Shown here: positions 59,090 to 64,000 of the stretch, piece after piece
Position numbering within the stretch: position 1 is the stretch's first letter
Layout of the letters: every line of letters begins with the position of its first letter
Assembly: GCA_036971475.1 (NCBI GenBank)
Contig: JBAIZL010000003.1
Span: forward strand, 109,498,570 to 109,562,569
Direction: 5' to 3'
Length of the DNA: 64,000 bases
DNA from: Prosapia bicincta
Lineage: Eukaryota > Arthropoda > Insecta > Hemiptera > Cercopidae
Made by a program: the position numbers and the translations under genes
The notes under the pieces: model-generated
The model's input: the letters and a program-made list of their open reading frames with translations, nothing else
What the model was told of the DNA's origin: nothing
The model's database searches: none

Positions 59090-62000
59090 ATGCTGTAATA
59101 GGTGAATTTAAGTCACTTTACTCTGCCATACTTTGTTCGCTTCCAAACCTTATAATGCAGAGCCCTAGATGCTGTAATAGTTGCAATTAAGCCTCTTTAC
59201 CAGGAATTACCAAAGCCTAACTTACTCAGAGAATGTTTACGCGGATGCACTCAAACCGTCCCTGAGAGCTTTTACTCTGCCATACGTTGTTGGCTTCCAA
59301 ACCTTATAATGCGGAGCCCTAGATGCTGTATTAGGTGAATTTAAGCCGCTTTACCAGGAATTACCAAAGCCTAACTTACTCAGAGAATGTTTACGCGGAT
59401 GCACTCAAACCGTCCCTGAGAGCTTTTACTCTACCATACTTTGTTGGCTTCCAAACCTTATAATGCAGAGCCCTAGATGCTGTAATAGTTGCAATTAAGC
59501 CTCTTTACCAGGAATTCCCAAAGCCTAACTTACTCAGAGAATGTTTACGTGGATGCACTCAAACCGTCCCTGAGAGCTTTTACTCTGCCATACTTTGTTG
59601 GCTTCCAAACCTTATAATGCGGAGCCCTAGATGATGTATTAGGTGAATTTAAGCCACTTTACCAGGAATTACCAAAGCCTAACTTGCTCAGAGAATGTTT
59701 ACGCGGATGCACTCAAACCGTCCCTGAGAGCTTTTACTCTGCCATACTTTGTTTGCTTCCACACCTTACAATGTTGAGCCCTAGATGCTGTAATAGTTGC
59801 AATTAAGCCTCTTTACCAGGAATTACCAAAGCCTAACTTGCTCAGAGAATGTTTACGCGGATACACTCAAACTGTCGCTGAGAGCTTTTACTCTGCCATA
59901 CTTTGTTTGCTTCCACACCTTACAATGTTGAGCCCTAGATGCTGTAATATTTGCAATTAAGCCTCTTTACCATGAATTACCAAAGCCTAACTTACTCAGA
60001 GAATGTTTACGCGGATACACTCAAGCCGTCCCTGAGAGCTTTTACTCGGCCATACTTTGTTTGCTTCCACACCTTACAATGTGGAACCCTAGATGCTTTA
60101 TTAGGTGAATTTAAGCCTCTTTACCAGGAATTACCAAAGCCTAACTTACTCAGAGAATGTTTACGCGGATACACTCAAACCGTCCCTGAGAGCTTTTACT
60201 CGGCCATACTTTGTTTGCTTCCACGCCTTACAATGTGGAGCCCTAGATGCTGTATTAGGTGAATTTAAGCCTCTTTACCAGGAATTACCAAGGCCTAACT
60301 TGCTCAGAGAATGTTTACGCGGATACACTCAAACCGTCACTGAGACCTCTTACTCGGCCATACCTTGTTTGCTTCCACAACTTACAATGTGGAGCCCTAG
60401 ATGCTGTATTAGGTGAATTTAAGCCTCTTTACCAGGAATTACCAAGGCCTAACTTGCTCAGAGAATGTTTACGCGGATACACTCAAACCGTCACTGAGAC
60501 CTCTTACTCGGCCATACTTTGTTTGCTTCCACACCTTACAATGTGGAGCCCTAGATGCTGTATTAGGTGAATTTAAGCCTCTTTACCAGGAATTACCAAG
60601 GCCTAACTTGCTCAGAGAATGTTTACGCGGATACACTCAAACCGTCACTGAGACCTCTTACTCGGCCATACTTTGTTTGCTTCCACACCTTACAATGTGG
60701 AGCCCTAGATGCTGTATTAGGTGAATTTAAGCCTCTTTACCAGGAATTACCAGGGCCAAACTTGCTCAGAGAATGTTTACGCGGGTGCACTCAAACCATC
60801 GCTGAGAGCTTTTACTCTGCCATACTTTGTTGGCTTCCAAACCTTACAATGTGGAGCCCTAGATGCTGTAATAGTAGCAATTAAGCCACTTTACCAGGAA
60901 TTACCAAAGACTAACTTGCTCAGAGAATGTTTACGCGGATACACTCAAACTGTCGCTGAGAGCTTTTACTCTGCCATACTTTGTTGGCTTCCAAACCTTA
61001 CAATGCGGAGCCCTAGATGCTGTAATAGTAGCAATTAAGCCACTTTCCAGGAATTACCAAGGCCTAACTTGCTCAGAGAATGTTTACGCAGGTGCACTCA
61101 ACGCGTCACTGAGAGCTTTTACTTTCTTGACTTCCAAACCTTACAATGTGGAGCCCTAGATGCTGTAATAGTTGCAATTAAGCCTCTTTACCAGGAATTA
61201 CCAAAGCCTAACTTACTCAGAGAATGTTTACGCGGATACACTCAAACTGTCGCTGAGAGCTTTTACTCTGCCATACTTTTGTTGGCTTCCAAACCTTATA
61301 ATGCGGAGCCCTAGATGCTGTATTAGGTGAATTTAAGCCTCTTTACCAGGAATTACCAAAGCCTAACTTGCTCAAAGAAAGTTTACGCGGATAAACTCAA
61401 AGTGTCGCTGAGAGCTTTTACTCTGCCATACTTTTGTTGGCTTCCAAACCTTATAATGCGGAGCCCTAGATGCTGTATTAGGTGAATTTAAGCCTCTTTA
61501 CCAGGAATTACCAAAGCCTAACTTGCTCAAAGAAAGTTTACGCGGGTGCACTCAAACTGTCGCTGAGAGCTTTTACTCTGCCATACTGTGTTGGCTTCCA
61601 AACCTTACAATGCGGAGCCCTAGATGTTGCAATAGTAGCAATTAAACCTCTTTACCAGGAATTACCAAATACTAACTTCCTCAGAGAATGTTTACGCGGA
61701 TGCACTCAAAGCGGCACTGAGAGCTTTTACTTTGTTGGCTCCCAAACCTTACAATGCGGAGCCCTAGATGTTGCAATAGTAGCAATTAAACCTCTTTACC
61801 AGGAATTACCAAAGACTAACTTGCTCAGAGAATGTTTACGCGGATGCACTCAAACCGTCACTGAGACCTCTTACTCGGCCATACTTTGTTTGCTTCCACA
61901 CCTTACAATGCGGAGCCCTAGATGCTGTAATATTAGCAATTAAGCCTCTTCACCAGGAATTACCATAGACTAACTTGCTCAGAGAATATTTACACGAATG

Positions 62001-62505
62001 CACTCAACCCGTCACTGAGAGCTTTCACTCTGCAATACTTTGTTTGCTTCCACACCTTACAATGTGGAGCCCTAGATGCTGTAATAGTTGCAATTAAGAC
62101 TCTTTACCAGGAATTACCAAAGACTAACTTGCTCAGAGAATGTTTACGCGGATGCACTCAAAGCGTCACTGAGAGCTTTTACTTTCTTGACTTCCAAACC
62201 TTACAATGTGGAGCCCTAGATGCTGTAATAGTTGCAATTAAGCCTCTTTACCAGGAATTACCAAAGCCTAACTTGCTCAGAAAATGTTTACGCGGATGCA
62301 CTCAAACCGTCACTGAGACCTCTTACTCGGCCATACTTTGTTTGCTTCCACACCTTAAAGTGTGGAGCCCTAGATGCTGTAATAGTTGCAATTAAGCCTC
62401 TTTACCAGGAATTACCAAAGACTAACTTGCTCAGAGAATGTTTAAGCGGGTGCACTCAAAGCGTCACTGAGTGCTTTTACTTTGTTGGCTTCCAAACCTT
62501 AGTAA
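59090..62505 (+). repeat. 154-bp satellite array, about 22 units
   Basis: Units contain cctctttaccaggaattacc, aaagcctaacttgctcagag, aatgtttacgcggatacact, gagagcttttactctgccat and ggagccctagatgctgta. Two end types exist, aatagttgcaattaag and attaggtgaatttaag; in 59.1-59.8 kb they alternate and later are mixed. 154 is one more than a multiple of three and the consensus is open, so frames of 103-105 codons start every unit (60,105, 60,259, 60,413, 60,567), each reading across two units. They are not independent genes. Confidence 0.97.
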
Positions 62506-62944
62506 AAGTCAACACTTTTCTAACACTAAACACAACTTTACAATGGTTTTTTACAATTTTTTATTTACAAATTTTTTATTATGAAGAATTTACAAACAAA
62601 GGAATCAATTAAAAGCAAATTTCTTACATTCCGCTCAATTACCAAACTTTATTCGTAACAATAAATTTTAACCAAATTATAAAATTAAAAATATACATAC
62701 TGCCACGTTAATAAATATCTTATAATCTCGTTTACTATTTTAGGAATACATAAGTACCTAATTAGTGTCTGCCATTACTAAACTAAAACCTCGTTGTGAA
62801 TACAAGAAACTTACATTCAGTTTTAAAGAATCTACAGTTATATTTATGTAGGAATTCCAAGAAATAATGAAACATATAATTTACTTACCTAATATTGATA
62901 GTTCTCAATAATTCTCAGTTATATTAAAATATACATACATCACA
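62506..62944. other. AT-rich spacer, nothing recognised
   Basis: It contains no supported ORF, RNA gene or repeat copy. Confidence 0.5.
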
Positions 62945-64000
62945 CTCAGGTTCAGTTTTTTACAATTATTTGTGAATCGGAAAAGATAACCTTAAACTAG
63001 AGTAACTCTGGCGACTAAAACAGCTGACTAGTATAATTCATTGTTTGCCTGATGATTAAACAATGGATGAGAAATTTGTTTAGCTGTGGCAGGATAACGT
63101 TGATTTAGTTGGAAAATAATGTTTGTTAAAATAAAAAGGTGTTAAACTGGCCGTGAATGTAGGGAACTGGTTTTTACAATTTCTTGTGAGTCACAAAGGT
63201 AACCCTAAACTACCATAAGATTAAGCTACTAAAACAACTGATCCATTGTTGGACAGACTAACCTCTAGAATAGTATGGCGAGGAATTTATTTGGCTGTGG
63301 CCGGTGACTTCGATTTACGTAAAAACTGAAAGATACTGCACTGACTTTGGAAGTAGTGAATTGGTTTAATCTCGAGTTAAATACATCAATGTGGTTTTGG
63401 TTAGGTTGGAGGTAACAACAGCGATATAATGAATGGAGAATTTCCATAGAAAATCCATTTCCCTATTTACAAACAATATGAAGTTATTTTAAAAAAATCA
63501 AAAATCAATTACAAAACAAGAAATCGTTTTGTAGAAAATTTCTGGTACAGTTACCAAATTCTATTAAAGACAAGATTTATAAAAACAATAACGCCAATAA
63601 CTACGGGCTAAGTAGTTTGTCACAGTTGTGCATAATACAATCAGCAAATTTGCACATTCAAGGATACAGCCCTTAGGGAGGGCACCCATCTCTTTACACG
63701 CGTATTTGGAGGGTTCCAGGGTTTAATATTTCTTAAAATAAATAAATTAACTTCCCTATAACATCATAATTGGATATAATCTGGTTATAGAAGCACACAA
63801 AATTATACATACATGTTTCGGCAACACTACAAGTTGTCTTCTTTTTTGAGAAAATTTTAGATTTTAACAGGATAACGTTTCTTGTGATATGTAAATAGCT
63901 CTTCTTATATGTTTAATGTAAAATACTTGCTTAATTAGAAACAAATTAAGGCAACCGTCTTACTGAACAAATTATTATAAACTAATTGCACGATATCGAG
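62945..64000 (-). repeat. Family A copy A7, inverted and internally deleted
   Basis: Read on the minus strand from 64,000 it matches the 5' part of family A (gccgaaacatgtatgtat at about 63,808-63,825). It then jumps to the part after exon c (63,600-63,720 matches 28,020-28,115), then to the 3' region (63,470-63,540 matches about 14,580; 63,180-63,400 matches about 28,260-28,440). A second piece of the 3' region, with gttttagtcgccagagttac on the minus strand, lies at 62,945-63,060. Exons b and c are deleted. The copy runs off the window. Confidence 0.7.

Noticed and set aside
59951..62612. Series of 103-153-codon frames resembling a tandem gene family
   Set aside because: The spacing equals the 154-bp satellite unit, and each frame reads the same units in a different phase and overlaps the next.

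Overview
This is animal (almost certainly insect) genomic DNA, AT-rich and gene-poor. The evidence is degraded jockey-clade non-LTR retrotransposons (endonuclease start, gag zinc knuckles, reverse-transcriptase fragments), a hAT-type terminal-inverted-repeat element with a near-perfect 8-bp target duplication, GT-AG splice-site-like signals, poly(A) signals, long CA and TA microsatellites, and about half of the window in tandem satellites. I see no intact conserved protein gene, no tRNA, no rRNA and no CRISPR. The species cannot be named from the sequence.

Layout. 1-29.2 kb is a mosaic of interspersed repeats. The main one, here called family A, is about 4.3 kb long. Its fullest copy is 24,873-29,195, the second is 11,877-15,980, and pieces lie at 1-1,693, 2,440-2,838, 4,880-6,507, 7,855-8,520 and, inverted, 62,945-64,000. 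It carries exon-like segments bounded by splice-like sites. Between copies lie families B (1.7, 6.5, 49.8-50.8 kb) and C (3.5-4.4 and 20.9-21.5 kb), four jockey remnants on the minus strand (4.7, 10.1-11.9, 17.0-18.5, 21.7-23.4 kb), a decayed coding region with 60-bp/20-residue repeats (8.5-10.1 kb), and an 88-bp array (18.7-19.9 kb).

29.4-49.25 kb is a continuous 20-kb satellite block with nested periodicity. The right part is a 23-bp repeat. The left part is a 68-bp repeat that reads as three diverged 23-bp units. From about 33.8 to 41.3 kb the 68-bp monomers are organised into nearly identical higher-order units of 1,617 bp (about 24 monomers). One unit carries a 61-bp poly(A) retroposon with an exact 12-bp target duplication.

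49.3-53.3 kb holds a family B copy with a possible terminal exon (stop codon overlapping AATAAA), a 1,022-bp hAT-like element with a fossil antisense ORF, and a tandem set of about 100-bp hairpin units. 53.3-58.16 kb is a 98/99-bp satellite of about 49 units, 59.09-62.5 kb is a 154-bp satellite of about 22 units, and the window ends in an inverted family A copy.

Most open frames in the window are by-products of tandem repeats whose consensus lacks stops. There is no operon-like or pathway organisation. The coherent picture is a heterochromatin-like region built by satellite expansion, recurrent retrotransposon insertion and duplication of a repeat that resembles a broken-up spliced transcription unit.
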